Shown in pieces: positions 25,471-34,160 of a DNA stretch of 64,000 nucleotides (its first letter is position 1; each line of letters starts with the position of its first letter). Location of the stretch: assembly GCA_001602955.1 (NCBI GenBank), contig LVAC01000023.1, positions 370,133-434,132 on the forward strand, in the 5' to 3' direction. This DNA comes from Sulfurospirillum sp001602955. Lineage in GTDB: Bacteria; Campylobacterota; Campylobacteria; Campylobacterales; Sulfurospirillaceae. Position numbers and translations under genes: made by a program. Below the pieces are notes generated by a model. It did not search any database. It was not told the origin of the DNA and saw nothing but the letters and a program-made list of their open reading frames with translations.

Positions 25471-25583
25471 GTTCGCTCCTTTAGCGGTTTATAATTAATG
25501 TCAATGTTTCTAAAACTTTTTATATCAAATCTATTTTTAGTATTCCTATTTGTACTACTTTTTTTATCATAGGAAAATCGGCC

Positions 25584-25614
25584 AAAAAAAACCGCCTGCC
25601 AAACGGCAGACGGT
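25584..25614 (-). terminator. Rho-independent terminator of the liv operon
   Basis: A 10-bp stem (25591-25600 with 25605-25614) has one U-G wobble on the minus strand, a 4-nt loop, and seven to eight T afterwards. It lies 10 nt after the livF stop. Confidence 0.9.
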
Positions 25615-25623
25615 CACGATACC

Positions 25624-26340
25624 TTACTTTTTCTTACCCAAATACGCTTCTTGAATGACTTCAGAGTTGAGCAGCTCTTCACTGCTTCCCGTATGGGTAA
25701 TCTTTCCTAATTCCAAAACATACCCTCGATCGGCGAGTTTAAGCGCGGCTTTGGCATTTTGCTCGACGAGCAAGACCGTCACGCCGCTTTTAGCAATCGC
25801 TTTAATCGCCTTGAAAATCACTTTGACCAAAACGGGAGCCAACCCTAAACTCGGCTCGTCCAAGATTAAAAGTTTGGGCTTGCTCATGATCGCCCGACCG
25901 ATAGCAAGCATCTGTTGCTCGCCGCCGCTTAGCGTTCCGGCAAGCTGTTTGCGTCGCTCTTTCAAACGCGGCAAAATCTCGTAAATCCAATCTAAAGTCG
26001 CTTGATCGTACTTTTTCAACGTATAAGCACCCATCATCAAATTTTCTTCGACGCTGAGCGTGCTAAAAACGCGTCTGCCCTCGGGAGAATGGCTCATACC
26101 CAACGCAACGATTTCGTGCGCTTGGAGTTTACTCAATTCTCTTCCTTCAAAAACGATGCTTCCCGAAGCGGCTTTAAGCAAGCCGCTGATCGTTCGGAGC
26201 GTGGTCGTTTTTCCGGCACCGTTCGCGCCTAAAATCGTTACGACTTCGCCTCGCGCGACGTTAAGATCGATACCTTTAATCGCGGCAATCGCACCGTAAT
26301 TGACATGTAAGTCTTTCACTTCAAGAAGCATATTATGCAT
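25624..26340 (-). CDS. livF: Branched-chain amino acid ABC transporter ATPase LivF
   Basis: Second nucleotide-binding subunit of a LivJHMGF-type importer, 238 aa. Walker A GANGAGKTT is near residue 36, LSGGEQQ near 138 and Walker B ILDEPS near 160. The ATG at 26340 has GGAGG 6 nt upstream and overlaps the livG stop by 8 nt, so translation is coupled. A longer open frame upstream lies inside livG and is not used. A Leu-His-Val at residues 12-14 is encoded by the ACATGTAA motif. Confidence 0.92.
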   Translation of the reverse strand: MHNMLLEVKDLHVNYGAIAAIKGIDLNVARGEVVTILGANGAGKTTTLRTISGLLKAASGSIVFEGRELSKLQAHEIVALGMSHSPEGRRVFSTLSVEENLMMGAYTLKKYDQATLDWIYEILPRLKERRKQLAGTLSGGEQQMLAIGRAIMSKPKLLILDEPSLGLAPVLVKVIFKAIKAIAKSGVTVLLVEQNAKAALKLADRGYVLELGKITHTGSSEELLNSEVIQEAYLGKKK

Positions 26341-27115
26341 CTTCGTCCTCCTCGTCGCTTCCGATGTACGCTTCGACGACTTTCGGATCGGCTTGTACAA
26401 AAGAGGGAACGCCTTCGCTGATTTTCGCACCGAAGTTGATCACCGTGATGTATTCGCTAAGACTCATCACCATCTCCATATCGTGTTCGATCATCATGAT
26501 CGTCACGCCCATCGCTTGAATTTTACGTATCATTTCGGTCAGCTCGATCGTTTCGTTTTCGTTGAGTCCGGCGGCGGGTTCGTCCAAAATTAGAAGTTCA
26601 GGCTCAGCCGCCAAAGCGCGCGCCATCTCGATACGTCGTTGAATGCCGTACGACAAATCGCCCGCGGGCGTGGTCGCATAGAGCGATAGATTGAAAAACT
26701 CCATCAACTCGCCGACTTTCGTCCATTGGTATTTTTCGTCTTTAAAATAAGCGGGTGTGGGAATGATGCCGTTATACCAGCGTTGTTTGGATTTGATGTG
26801 GCGTCCGGACATAATATTCTCCGCAACGCTCATTTCGGAAAAGAGTCGAATCGTCTGAAACGTACGTAAAATGCCCAGTCCCGCAATTTTATACGGGCTG
26901 ATGCCCTTAATATCTTTGCCTTTCCATAAAATCTGTCCGATTTCGGGCGTATAAATACCCGTAATACAGTTAAACAACGTGGTTTTACCTGCTCCGTTGG
27001 GTCCGATAATGCCGTAAATCTGCCCTTTTTTGACTTTCATCGAAAGATTGTCGATTGCTACGAGACCGGAAAAAAGTTTGCTGACGTTTTGAATTTCTAA
27101 AAGATACTCGCTCAT
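26333..27115 (-). CDS. livG: Branched-chain amino acid ABC transporter ATPase LivG
   Basis: First nucleotide-binding subunit, 260 aa. Walker A GPNGAGKTT, the LivG-type insertion between Walker A and the signature, and LDEPAAGLNENE at Walker B, which is characteristic of LivG. The degenerate signature reads LSYGIQRR, as is normal for LivG. The ATG at 27115 overlaps the livM stop by 4 nt (ATGA) and has a G-rich ribosome-binding site. Confidence 0.93.
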   Translation of the reverse strand: MSEYLLEIQNVSKLFSGLVAIDNLSMKVKKGQIYGIIGPNGAGKTTLFNCITGIYTPEIGQILWKGKDIKGISPYKIAGLGILRTFQTIRLFSEMSVAENIMSGRHIKSKQRWYNGIIPTPAYFKDEKYQWTKVGELMEFFNLSLYATTPAGDLSYGIQRRIEMARALAAEPELLILDEPAAGLNENETIELTEMIRKIQAMGVTIMMIEHDMEMVMSLSEYITVINFGAKISEGVPSFVQADPKVVEAYIGSDEEDEDA

Positions 27116-28062
27116 TTCGCCCCCTTTTTGAGGAAGCTCGGAATATTGCCGAATTTCACCGGCCAAATACCTCGAGGTCTTAAAATCATCGTTAAAATCA
27201 TCGCGACGCCGAATACCAAATAGCGTGCCGTTTCAAACTCCCTGAACACCTCGGGCAAAACAAACATCACGAACGTTCCGATTAAAACGCCGGGCAACGA
27301 TGCCGAGCCTCCTACCAATACGATCGTAAAAAACATAATCGACTGCGTTACGTTAAAAGCTTCGGGGCTAACCGCGGAATACTGCACGGAAAACATACTC
27401 CCGGCAGCCCCCGCAATGCCCGCACCCAAGATAAATGCGTACAATTTATAATAGCGCAAACTGATTCCCATGCTTTGCGCCGCAATATCGTCTTTGTGAA
27501 TGTAAAACATCGCGCGTCCGAACTTACTGCGATCCAGACTCCGCATAATAAACAACGTGATACCGAGTAAAATAAATGCCATATAGTACATGTGAATTTG
27601 ACTTGAAAAGTCGTAACCGAAAACGCGCACGACGTCGATTCCGAACAGTCCGTTTGGACCTCCGGTCAAGCCGAAAACGTCGTTTTCCAATATTTGAATA
27701 AAAATGATGTTAAATCCGATCGTAGCGACCAAAAGATAATCGCCTCTCAGATGAATAATCGGCGCGACCAAGGCAAACGCACATGCCATCGGAATCACAA
27801 CCGAAGGAATCCACGTCGCTAAAATCGCCCATCCGAACTGCACGTTCAAAATCGCGGTCGTATACGCACCCAAACCGAAAAACATGGCGTGTCCCATGTG
27901 AAAAACGCCCGCCCGTCCTAAGATAATATCTTGCGAAAACGCGACGCAGGCAAACACCAAAAAGGTCGTTCCGACGGCTAACCACGCCGAATCGACAAAG
28001 AGCGGATACAAGCCCGCGAACCCTAAAAGTAAAAGAGCGATCAGACTGGTTTTATTCATCAT
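27112..28062 (-). CDS. livM: Branched-chain amino acid ABC transporter permease LivM
   Basis: Inner-membrane channel subunit, 316 aa, with about eight to nine hydrophobic segments. It contains the GHAMFFGLGAY and GGPNGLFGI motifs of the LivM family. The start ATG overlaps the livH stop codon (ATGATG); either ATG could be used. It lies between livH and livG. Confidence 0.92.
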   Translation of the reverse strand: MMNKTSLIALLLLGFAGLYPLFVDSAWLAVGTTFLVFACVAFSQDIILGRAGVFHMGHAMFFGLGAYTTAILNVQFGWAILATWIPSVVIPMACAFALVAPIIHLRGDYLLVATIGFNIIFIQILENDVFGLTGGPNGLFGIDVVRVFGYDFSSQIHMYYMAFILLGITLFIMRSLDRSKFGRAMFYIHKDDIAAQSMGISLRYYKLYAFILGAGIAGAAGSMFSVQYSAVSPEAFNVTQSIMFFTIVLVGGSASLPGVLIGTFVMFVLPEVFREFETARYLVFGVAMILTMILRPRGIWPVKFGNIPSFLKKGAK

Positions 28063-28961
28063 ACTTTCTCCGCTACTTTTTCGCCGAGGATTCCGGTCGG
28101 TCTAAAAACCAAAATAACGATCAACAAAACAAAGGTAAACGTCTCTGCCCACTGCGTCGAAATATAACCAGTAATCATGGCATTGAAAAGTCCTAACAAA
28201 AGACCTCCGAGCATAGCTCCTGGAATATTGCCGATACCGCCCATAATGGCGGCGACAAACGCATTGAGTCCGTACATCCATCCCATATCGAAGGTAATGC
28301 CGCGGTAATACGCTCCGATAAAAAGTCCCGCAACCGCACCGAGTGCCGAGCCGATGATGAAAATAATCATAACGATACGATTGACGTTAATTCCCATCAA
28401 TTTAGCCGCGTCCTGATCGATAGCAACCGCACGAATCGCCGTTCCGATTTTAGTTTGATTGATAAAGAAGTACAGTCCGACCATTAAAACCGAGGAGAGG
28501 CTCAAAATCATCACTTGCGTAAATGTAATGACGATTCCGCCTACGCTCCAAAGCGTCGAGGGAAAAAAGTCGGTCGGGAAAATCTTCATATTGGGTCCCC
28601 AAATTAACATCACGGAATTTTGGATCACTAAACCTGCGCCGAGAGCCGAAACGACGGCACTCAGCCTCGGAGCCGTTCGCAAAGGCCGATACGCCAAGCG
28701 TTCGAGTAAAACGCCCACGAACGCGACGACCAACGCACTTAAAAGAAATACCGACACCACCGCTAAAAGCGACGTCGTTCCTTCCGAAAAGAGCGAACCG
28801 TAAATGCTCAAACCGACAAAAGCCGAAAAGGCAACGAGGTCACCGTGCGCAAAGTTGATGAGACGCATCACCCCGTACACCATCGTATACCCTAAAGCGA
28901 CTAAAGCGTATAAGCTTCCGATCGTTAAACCGTTGACCATTTGTTGAAGAAAAATATCCAT
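28059..28961 (-). CDS. livH: Branched-chain amino acid ABC transporter permease LivH
   Basis: Partner permease, 300 aa from the ATG at 28961 (MDIFLQQMVNGLTIGSLYAL). It shows the LivH signatures YTMVYGVMRLINFAHGD near the N-terminus and GGIGNIPGAMLGG near the C-terminus, with about eight membrane segments. The longer open frame starts inside non-coding sequence and is rejected. Confidence 0.92.
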   Translation of the reverse strand: MDIFLQQMVNGLTIGSLYALVALGYTMVYGVMRLINFAHGDLVAFSAFVGLSIYGSLFSEGTTSLLAVVSVFLLSALVVAFVGVLLERLAYRPLRTAPRLSAVVSALGAGLVIQNSVMLIWGPNMKIFPTDFFPSTLWSVGGIVITFTQVMILSLSSVLMVGLYFFINQTKIGTAIRAVAIDQDAAKLMGINVNRIVMIIFIIGSALGAVAGLFIGAYYRGITFDMGWMYGLNAFVAAIMGGIGNIPGAMLGGLLLGLFNAMITGYISTQWAETFTFVLLIVILVFRPTGILGEKVAEKV

Positions 28962-29118
28962 GGACGTTACTCTATCCTTTTCACAGTATGAAACTTCGTA
29001 CAAAACACGCGTTTGCACGAAGCAAAAGTGCCGAAAATGCAAGGTTTAATCGAAAAAACCCTGCATCGGCGTGCTTGAAAAGCATGACGCGACAAGCCTG
29101 TTTTTACATGTTACCTTT

Positions 29119-30246
29119 TTATTGGTAAACGATTTTATAGCTTTTGTCCGCTTGAACTTCATAGGTCATATAACCGCCGCCGATACGCTCGCCGTCTTCT
29201 CTAAACGTCACAGGACCCGTGATGCCGGGGAAATCTTTGAGTTTATGCATTGCTTCGGCAACCACTTTGGTATCTTCGGATTTGGTTTGTTCCATCGCAT
29301 GTAAAATCGCGCGCAAGCCGTCCACGTTCATCAAAGACCAAATCGAAGCGGGCATCGCGTTATACTTGGCTTTGTAATCGACTAAAAACGTCTTAGCGAT
29401 GTCGTAAGGTAAAATGTCCGGAGTCGGCACGTTAATCATAAACGTTCCTTTTGCACTCTCTCCCGCTAGTTTCATAAAATCAGGGTTGTCGTTCGAGTCG
29501 CCGCCGACGAAATCGGCTTTAATACCGAGTTGTTGTTGTTGCGCCCTTAGCAATCCGCCGTCGGTATAGTAACCGCTAAAGTAGATGACGTCCGGTTCCA
29601 TCGCTTTGATTTTGGTCAACGTGGCGGTGAAATTTTGCGTGCCGGATTTGATTTTTCCTTCGTAAACGATGTTGGCGTTTTTCGCTTTTAACGCTTTAAT
29701 CGTCGCATCGCCTAAGTCGGTCGAATAGCTTGAATAATCGGAGAGAACGACGATTTTTTTGTACTGTTTACCGTCAACGAAATATTTTGCCGTAAAATCG
29801 GCTTCCGCACTGTTGGGGAAGGAGTTTCTAAAAAACGTCCAATATTTATGCGCGATCAACGAGTCACTCGTACCGTCGCTGGTTTGAAGAACACCGGCTC
29901 TAAAATAGGTCGTTTGCGCCGCTTCAGTCGCTCCCGAAGTGTAAGAACCGATGACCGCTTTCACGCCTTCGTTGACCAATTTTTTAGCACAAATCGCCGC
30001 TTGTTGCGCCGTACCTTGATCGTCACATGTTACGACTTCGATTTTTTTACCGAGAATGCCGCCTTTGGCATTGTATTGCTCAACGATCAATTTAACGCCG
30101 TTATCGATACTTTGTCCCTCGCTGGCGTACGATCCCGTAATCGGTGCTTGAACCCCGATTTTAATGACGTCTGCGGCAACGCTCGCACCGGCTAAAATAG
30201 AACAAACCGCTAGCGAAGCGGCAATTTTTGGTAACATTTTCTTCAT
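29119..30246 (-). CDS. livJ: Periplasmic amino-acid binding protein of the liv transporter (LivJ/K type)
   Basis: 375 aa with a cleavable signal peptide (MKKMLPKIAASLAVCSILAG, cut probably after SVAA) and the type I periplasmic binding fold: IKIGVQAPITGSYASEGQS at the start and a C-terminal lobe ending YEVQADKSYKIVYQ. ATG with AAAAGGAG upstream. First gene of the operon; a 157-nt gap with a weak hairpin precedes livH. The exact ligand (Leu/Ile/Val or another amino acid or amide) cannot be read from the sequence. Confidence 0.88.
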   Translation of the reverse strand: MKKMLPKIAASLAVCSILAGASVAADVIKIGVQAPITGSYASEGQSIDNGVKLIVEQYNAKGGILGKKIEVVTCDDQGTAQQAAICAKKLVNEGVKAVIGSYTSGATEAAQTTYFRAGVLQTSDGTSDSLIAHKYWTFFRNSFPNSAEADFTAKYFVDGKQYKKIVVLSDYSSYSTDLGDATIKALKAKNANIVYEGKIKSGTQNFTATLTKIKAMEPDVIYFSGYYTDGGLLRAQQQQLGIKADFVGGDSNDNPDFMKLAGESAKGTFMINVPTPDILPYDIAKTFLVDYKAKYNAMPASIWSLMNVDGLRAILHAMEQTKSEDTKVVAEAMHKLKDFPGITGPVTFREDGERIGGGYMTYEVQADKSYKIVYQ

Positions 30247-30313
30247 CCCTTCTCCTTTTAAAAATTTTGAAACGACTTTTAAAGGCTTACATGTAAGCGT
30301 TCAAAACTCGTTT

Positions 30314-30970
30314 CTACTTTGGAAAAATGACGTAACATCCCGCCGCCCACTCTCCGAGTTCTTCCACCTGCGTAATCGGCGTAGCGTAAAAACGTGACGA
30401 AAGCGAAGGAAAACGGTTGACGACTTCATCGAAACTGTGCACGATTTCGGGAATACGCTTGGCAAGTTTTTTACGCGCTTGCGTCGAAATATCCGCATAA
30501 AACGCAAAAATACCGTAATCAAGTAGCGATTCGTTTTTACTTTTACGCTGAAGTATCTTGCACAAACGCTCGATTTCGAAAGTATACTCGGCTTTTGCGT
30601 TACACACGCCGTTTTTAAGCGTCATAATCACACGTGAAATCGAATCGTTGTGGTTGTGGTGAACGAAACGTTCATCGAGCGTAATGCTAAACGCTCCTTG
30701 AGAAAGCGCGTTTTTTTCCATAAACGTTTTAAACGCTTTACGATTGGGAAGCGAACAGCGTAAAATATCCGAAACGCTCGCATCGATAAAGACTTCGGGG
30801 GCGTTTTCGATTAAGCCGAGTGCTTGTGCTACGTGAATACAGAGGATTTTTTGAGGACCGCTGGAGAGGCTCAAACGGTTATTCGTCCAAAATAAAAAAT
30901 TTTTCTCCGCTTGCGTAATACCCTCTAAGACGGCTTGAACGACGCGCTCTTGGCTTGGAAAGTTACTCAT
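30314..30970 (-). CDS. Hypothetical protein paired with a ribbon-helix-helix gene
   Basis: 218 aa, no membrane segment and no recognised motif; Cys and aromatic residues are scattered. The ATG at 30970 overlaps the stop of the upstream ribbon-helix-helix gene by 8 nt (ATGAGTAA), so the two are translated together. The small DNA-binding gene followed by a larger unknown partner looks like a toxin-antitoxin pair, but at 218 aa the partner is longer than most such toxins. A regulated enzyme is the alternative. Confidence 0.6.
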   Translation of the reverse strand: MSNFPSQERVVQAVLEGITQAEKNFLFWTNNRLSLSSGPQKILCIHVAQALGLIENAPEVFIDASVSDILRCSLPNRKAFKTFMEKNALSQGAFSITLDERFVHHNHNDSISRVIMTLKNGVCNAKAEYTFEIERLCKILQRKSKNESLLDYGIFAFYADISTQARKKLAKRIPEIVHSFDEVVNRFPSLSSRFYATPITQVEELGEWAAGCYVIFPK

Positions 30971-31187
30971 AATAATTCTCCTCGACCTCTTGCACGATGC
31001 CGCTTTCGGTTAGAATATCTTCGATCAAGCGATTTTTGGAGATGTTGAGCGCATTGGCAAGTTTTCCCAAAGCATTGTCCAAATTGGCATCGATCTTAAT
31101 CGTCAGTTGCGCAATTTCACGTTTTTTGGTTTGATGCTTTTCGATCACGCTTTGAATGACGTCTCGTCCGAGCTTCTGTTTTGCCAC
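30963..31187 (-). CDS. Ribbon-helix-helix (CopG/Arc-like) protein
   Basis: 74 aa. The stretch QLTIKIDANLDNALGKLANA, then LNISKNRLIEDIL fits a beta strand followed by two helices (residues about 26-62), the Arc/MetJ/CopG DNA-binding fold that acts as a dimer. GTG start at 31187 with AAAGGA upstream. Upstream, TTTTGGAATA occurs twice (31206-31215 and 31259-31268) and could be an operator for autoregulation. This is inference. Confidence 0.65.
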   Translation of the reverse strand: MAKQKLGRDVIQSVIEKHQTKKREIAQLTIKIDANLDNALGKLANALNISKNRLIEDILTESGIVQEVEENYYE

Positions 31188-31425
31188 GTGCGTCCTTTAG
31201 TAAAATTTTGGAATACTAAAAGTAGTACCTTTTAACCGACATGAAAATCTTAATATATTTTTGGAATATTGCGTCAATTTCGGATGATGAAATTTTATAC
31301 ATTATGTATGATTTGGTTGAATTTTAACGCTCAAAACGGCTATTTTAAGGCTATATTTAGAATAAACAGGACACGGAACGGTTTTTTTAAAGAGTTACCA
31401 AAGGTATCATTATGGCTTGAAAGAT

Positions 31426-31431
31426 TATAAT
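31426..31431 (+). promoter_or_regulatory. -10 box upstream of the SDR gene
   Basis: Perfect TATAAT 30 nt before the start codon. No TTGACA-like -35 at 16-18 nt, which is usual for sigma-70 promoters in Campylobacter relatives. The rest of the 31188-31425 gap shows no coding potential. Confidence 0.5.
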
Positions 31432-31460
31432 ACGCTTATCTTTTTTGAGAAAGGACGTAC

Positions 31461-32213
31461 ATGTCAAAAGTCGTTTTAATTACGGGAGCAACTTCGGGGT
31501 TCGGCGAAGCAACCGCCGAAAAATTTGCCGTTTCGGGCTATAAAGTGATTATTACGGGACGTAGGCGTGAACGGTTAGATGCTTTCAAAGCCAAATTTCC
31601 CACATGCGATATTTTACCGATCTGCTTTGACGTCCGCGATAAACAAGCGGTTTTCGACGCCATCGCTTCCTTGCCCGAAGCGTATAAAAACATCGATATT
31701 CTCGTCAATAACGCAGGACTTGCCTTGGGACTCGGGCACGCGAACGAAGTCGATATTGAAGATTGGGAGACGATGGTCGATACGAATATCAAAGGGTTAC
31801 TTTACGTGACACGTGCTGTTTTGCCGATCATGGTCGAGCGCAAAAGCGGTTACATCTTCAATCTCGGCTCCATCGCCGGAAACTGGCCGTATGAAGGCGG
31901 AAACGTTTACGGAGCGACCAAAGCGTTCGTAAAACAATTTTCACTCAACCTACGCACCGATCTTCGCGGCACCAACGTGCGCGTGACCAATATCGAGCCG
32001 GGATTTTCCGAAACGGAATTTTCCGATGTGCGTTTCAAAGGTGACACAACCAAAGCCAAAAAAGTCTACGAGGGCACGAAAGCACTCGATAAAGAAGACA
32101 TCGCCGATACGATCTTTACCTTGGCACACTTGCCGCCGCACGTCAACGTCAACCGCATCGAAATTATGCCGACGATGCAAAGCTGCGGCGGACTTTTCGT
32201 CGAACGACGCTAA
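31461..32213 (+). CDS. SDR-family NADP oxidoreductase, YdfG-like
   Basis: 250 aa classical short-chain dehydrogenase. The cofactor motif TGATSGFG is at 8-15, NNAG near 87, and the catalytic Tyr150-x3-Lys154 is in YGATK. IEPGFSETEFSDVRFKGD is typical of the YdfG group, which oxidizes L-serine and 3-hydroxy acids such as 3-hydroxypropionate. ATG with AAAGGAC upstream; the start codon is part of an ACATGTCA motif. Followed by a hairpin made from two ACATGT motifs. Substrate is inferred from the subgroup. Confidence 0.85.
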   Translation: MSKVVLITGATSGFGEATAEKFAVSGYKVIITGRRRERLDAFKAKFPTCDILPICFDVRDKQAVFDAIASLPEAYKNIDILVNNAGLALGLGHANEVDIEDWETMVDTNIKGLLYVTRAVLPIMVERKSGYIFNLGSIAGNWPYEGGNVYGATKAFVKQFSLNLRTDLRGTNVRVTNIEPGFSETEFSDVRFKGDTTKAKKVYEGTKALDKEDIADTIFTLAHLPPHVNVNRIEIMPTMQSCGGLFVERR

Positions 32214-32222
32214 TGGATATCG

Positions 32223-32253
32223 TGACATGTAAGCCTTAAAACCTTACATGTCA
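32223..32253 (+). terminator. Hairpin of inverted ACATGT motifs after the SDR gene
   Basis: TGACATGTAAG (32223-32233) pairs perfectly with CTTACATGTCA (32243-32253), 11 bp with a 9-nt loop, 10 nt after the SDR stop and just before the VF530 ribosome-binding site. Followed by TTCTTTG rather than a clean T-run. Confidence 0.6.
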
Positions 32254-32268
32254 TTCTTTGAGGAACCT

Positions 32269-32493
32269 ATGAATCAACACCCGAACAACCCTTTACACGG
32301 CATTACCCTAGAAGCAATGCTTAAAGAACTCCAATCGCACTACGGCTGGGAAAAACTGGATGAGATGATGCGCGTCAACTGTTTTCACGACAATCCAAGC
32401 ATTGCCTCAAGCCTTAAATTTTTCCGTAAAACGCCGTGGGCAAGAGCAAAACTTGAAAAGCTCTACCTCGATTTTCGCAAAGCTTCCCGATAA
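32269..32493 (+). CDS. VF530 family DNA-binding protein
   Basis: 74 aa from the ATG at 32269, with GAGGAAC upstream. The sequence NPLHGITLEAMLKELQSHYGW and the C-terminal SSLKFFRKTPWARAKLEKLY are hallmarks of the VF530/DUF2132 family, a small alpha-helical fold reported to bind DNA. Biological role unknown. The next gene starts 4 nt after its stop, so they are probably co-transcribed. Confidence 0.85.
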   Translation: MNQHPNNPLHGITLEAMLKELQSHYGWEKLDEMMRVNCFHDNPSIASSLKFFRKTPWARAKLEKLYLDFRKASR

Positions 32494-32497
32494 CACG

Positions 32498-33364
32498 ATG
32501 TCGTATACGAAAGCATTTTGGATTACCTCTTTAGGTATGTTTTTGATGAGCTTTGAATCGCCGCTGATCAAAATGACGCACGTGAGCGCACAAAATTTCA
32601 CGTTTTATTTCGGTCTTTGTATGTTTCTAAGCCTCAATACCGTTTTACTTTTTCAGTACAAAACGGCGATTTTTGCTCTGTATCGCCGACATGTCATTTC
32701 GATTTTGGCGTGCGCGTTTTGCATCGCACTCAGCAATTTTTTGTTTATCCTCGCCATCAAACATACCAGCGTCGCAAGTGCGGTTTTTATTTTGAGTACC
32801 GGTCCGTTGATCAGCGCACTCTTTTCGTTTCTCTTGTTTCGCACCAAAACGCCGCTTCGTACGTTTGTTGCAATCTTTTTTGTCTTTGTCGGTCTTTTTA
32901 TTATTCTGTTTAACGACTTGGGATTAGGCAATATGGAGGGAAATCTTTACGCTTTCGGATGCGTTTTTGCGTTTATTTCGATGCTGTTTATTTTGGAGAG
33001 AGATAAAGAAGTCAACCGCTTGGCGTGTTTTGGGACAGGCACGCTCATGGCATCGTTTTTAGCACTCTTAAGCGCGCCTATCGTTCTGCCCGATACCTAT
33101 TCGTTGAGTATTATCGTCTTTATGGGAGGCGTGCTAACACCTTTGTCCCGCGCGTTTATCGGTACGGGAACGAAAGTGCTTCCGTCCGTGGAAGTAGCAC
33201 TTTTAACGATTATCGAGCCGGTTTTGGCCCCCGTTTGGGTGTGGTGTTTCATCGACGAAAAACCGCATCCCAATACGTTGATCGGAGGCGTGATTATTTT
33301 AATCACCCTCGTACTGCACTCGCTCAAAGCGCATCAAGACGCTATGCGTTTGCGTTCGAATTAG
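32498..33364 (+). CDS. EamA/DMT family transporter
   Basis: 288 aa with about ten hydrophobic segments in two EamA repeats. The first repeat ends in AIKHTSVASAVFILSTGPLISALFS-type sequence; the second ends with VEVALLTIIEPVLAPVWVW, the usual helix-4/helix-9 signature. An inner-membrane metabolite exporter of unknown substrate. The start ATG at 32498 follows VF530 by 4 nt; the longer frame inside VF530 is rejected. Its last 23 nt overlap the convergent SnoaL-like gene. Confidence 0.85.
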   Translation: MSYTKAFWITSLGMFLMSFESPLIKMTHVSAQNFTFYFGLCMFLSLNTVLLFQYKTAIFALYRRHVISILACAFCIALSNFLFILAIKHTSVASAVFILSTGPLISALFSFLLFRTKTPLRTFVAIFFVFVGLFIILFNDLGLGNMEGNLYAFGCVFAFISMLFILERDKEVNRLACFGTGTLMASFLALLSAPIVLPDTYSLSIIVFMGGVLTPLSRAFIGTGTKVLPSVEVALLTIIEPVLAPVWVWCFIDEKPHPNTLIGGVIILITLVLHSLKAHQDAMRLRSN

Positions 33365-33767
33365 CGATGTTGATTTGTCCGTAGAGTGCGTTTAAGTCGC
33401 CCAAAACCCAGGCATCGACGATCTTTTCGTTTTCAAATTTAAAAAAGCACGCGCCCGAATACCGAATACGATTGCCCGTTGGTTCAAACCCGAAAAGCTT
33501 ACCCGAGTGCGTGCCCGTATACACGAGCCTCACTGCGGCTTTATCGCCCTCAACGACGATGTCTTCGATGACATGGTACAAATTGGGAAATGCGCTAAAA
33601 AGCATTTTCGCATAATCGCAAAAACCGTTGATGCTATCCACACGCATCCCTAAAGAACCTCTAAAATTAAACGAAGGGTCGAAAAAGCGGTGTGCTTGAT
33701 CGAGTTTTTTCTCGTTCCAGAGCACGTCGTAATACTCTTCAACCAACTGTCGTATCTGCTTTGCCAT
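33342..33767 (-). CDS. SnoaL/NTF2-like protein
   Basis: 141 aa. The pattern VEEYYDVLWNEKKLDQAHRF, FVDP-like (FFDPSFNFRG) and TGTHSGKLFGFEPTGNRI is that of the SnoaL-like polyketide cyclase / ester cyclase branch of the NTF2-like fold. In Proteobacteria these are mostly uncharacterised small-molecule binding proteins. It starts directly after the stop of the 82-aa gene (TAGATG). Confidence 0.75.
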   Translation of the reverse strand: MAKQIRQLVEEYYDVLWNEKKLDQAHRFFDPSFNFRGSLGMRVDSINGFCDYAKMLFSAFPNLYHVIEDIVVEGDKAAVRLVYTGTHSGKLFGFEPTGNRIRYSGACFFKFENEKIVDAWVLGDLNALYGQINIANSNANA

Positions 33768-34016
33768 CTATTTTTTGTCCTTTTCAAGCCCTTGTTTCGC
33801 AGGTGCTTTATGGGAAGCGGCAGAATTTTGGTCATACCAACTTTCGCTTGCATCGTACTCAAATTCGAAGACTTTATCCAAGCCTCGCTTTTCAAGTTCT
33901 TGGTCTATATTTTGCGGGGTAATCCCCTTTTTCTTGCATGCATCAAGAATCGCCTCAATATCTTCTTCGGGAATTCCGCTGTAACGCATTTCTAAAACTG
34001 CTTCGTTAGCCGTCAT
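33768..34016 (-). CDS. Small hypothetical protein upstream of the SnoaL-like gene
   Basis: 82 aa, acidic N-terminal helical part (NEAVLEMRYSGIPEEDIEAIL) and a Lys-rich tail. No recognised domain. Stop codon abuts the next start, so the two genes form a coupled pair. Ribosome-binding site is weak. Confidence 0.55.
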   Translation of the reverse strand: MTANEAVLEMRYSGIPEEDIEAILDACKKKGITPQNIDQELEKRGLDKVFEFEYDASESWYDQNSAASHKAPAKQGLEKDKK

Positions 34017-34160
34017 ACTCTATTCTCGTCAAAACATTGAACTTATCGCTTAAGTTTCCAATTTGGTCTGAAAGCTCAAACACCGCCGTGTCATACAGGT
34101 ACGAAATTATAATCATTTTTTTTCAAAAAATAGCTAAAATTCTTTTGAAAGGATTCGAAC

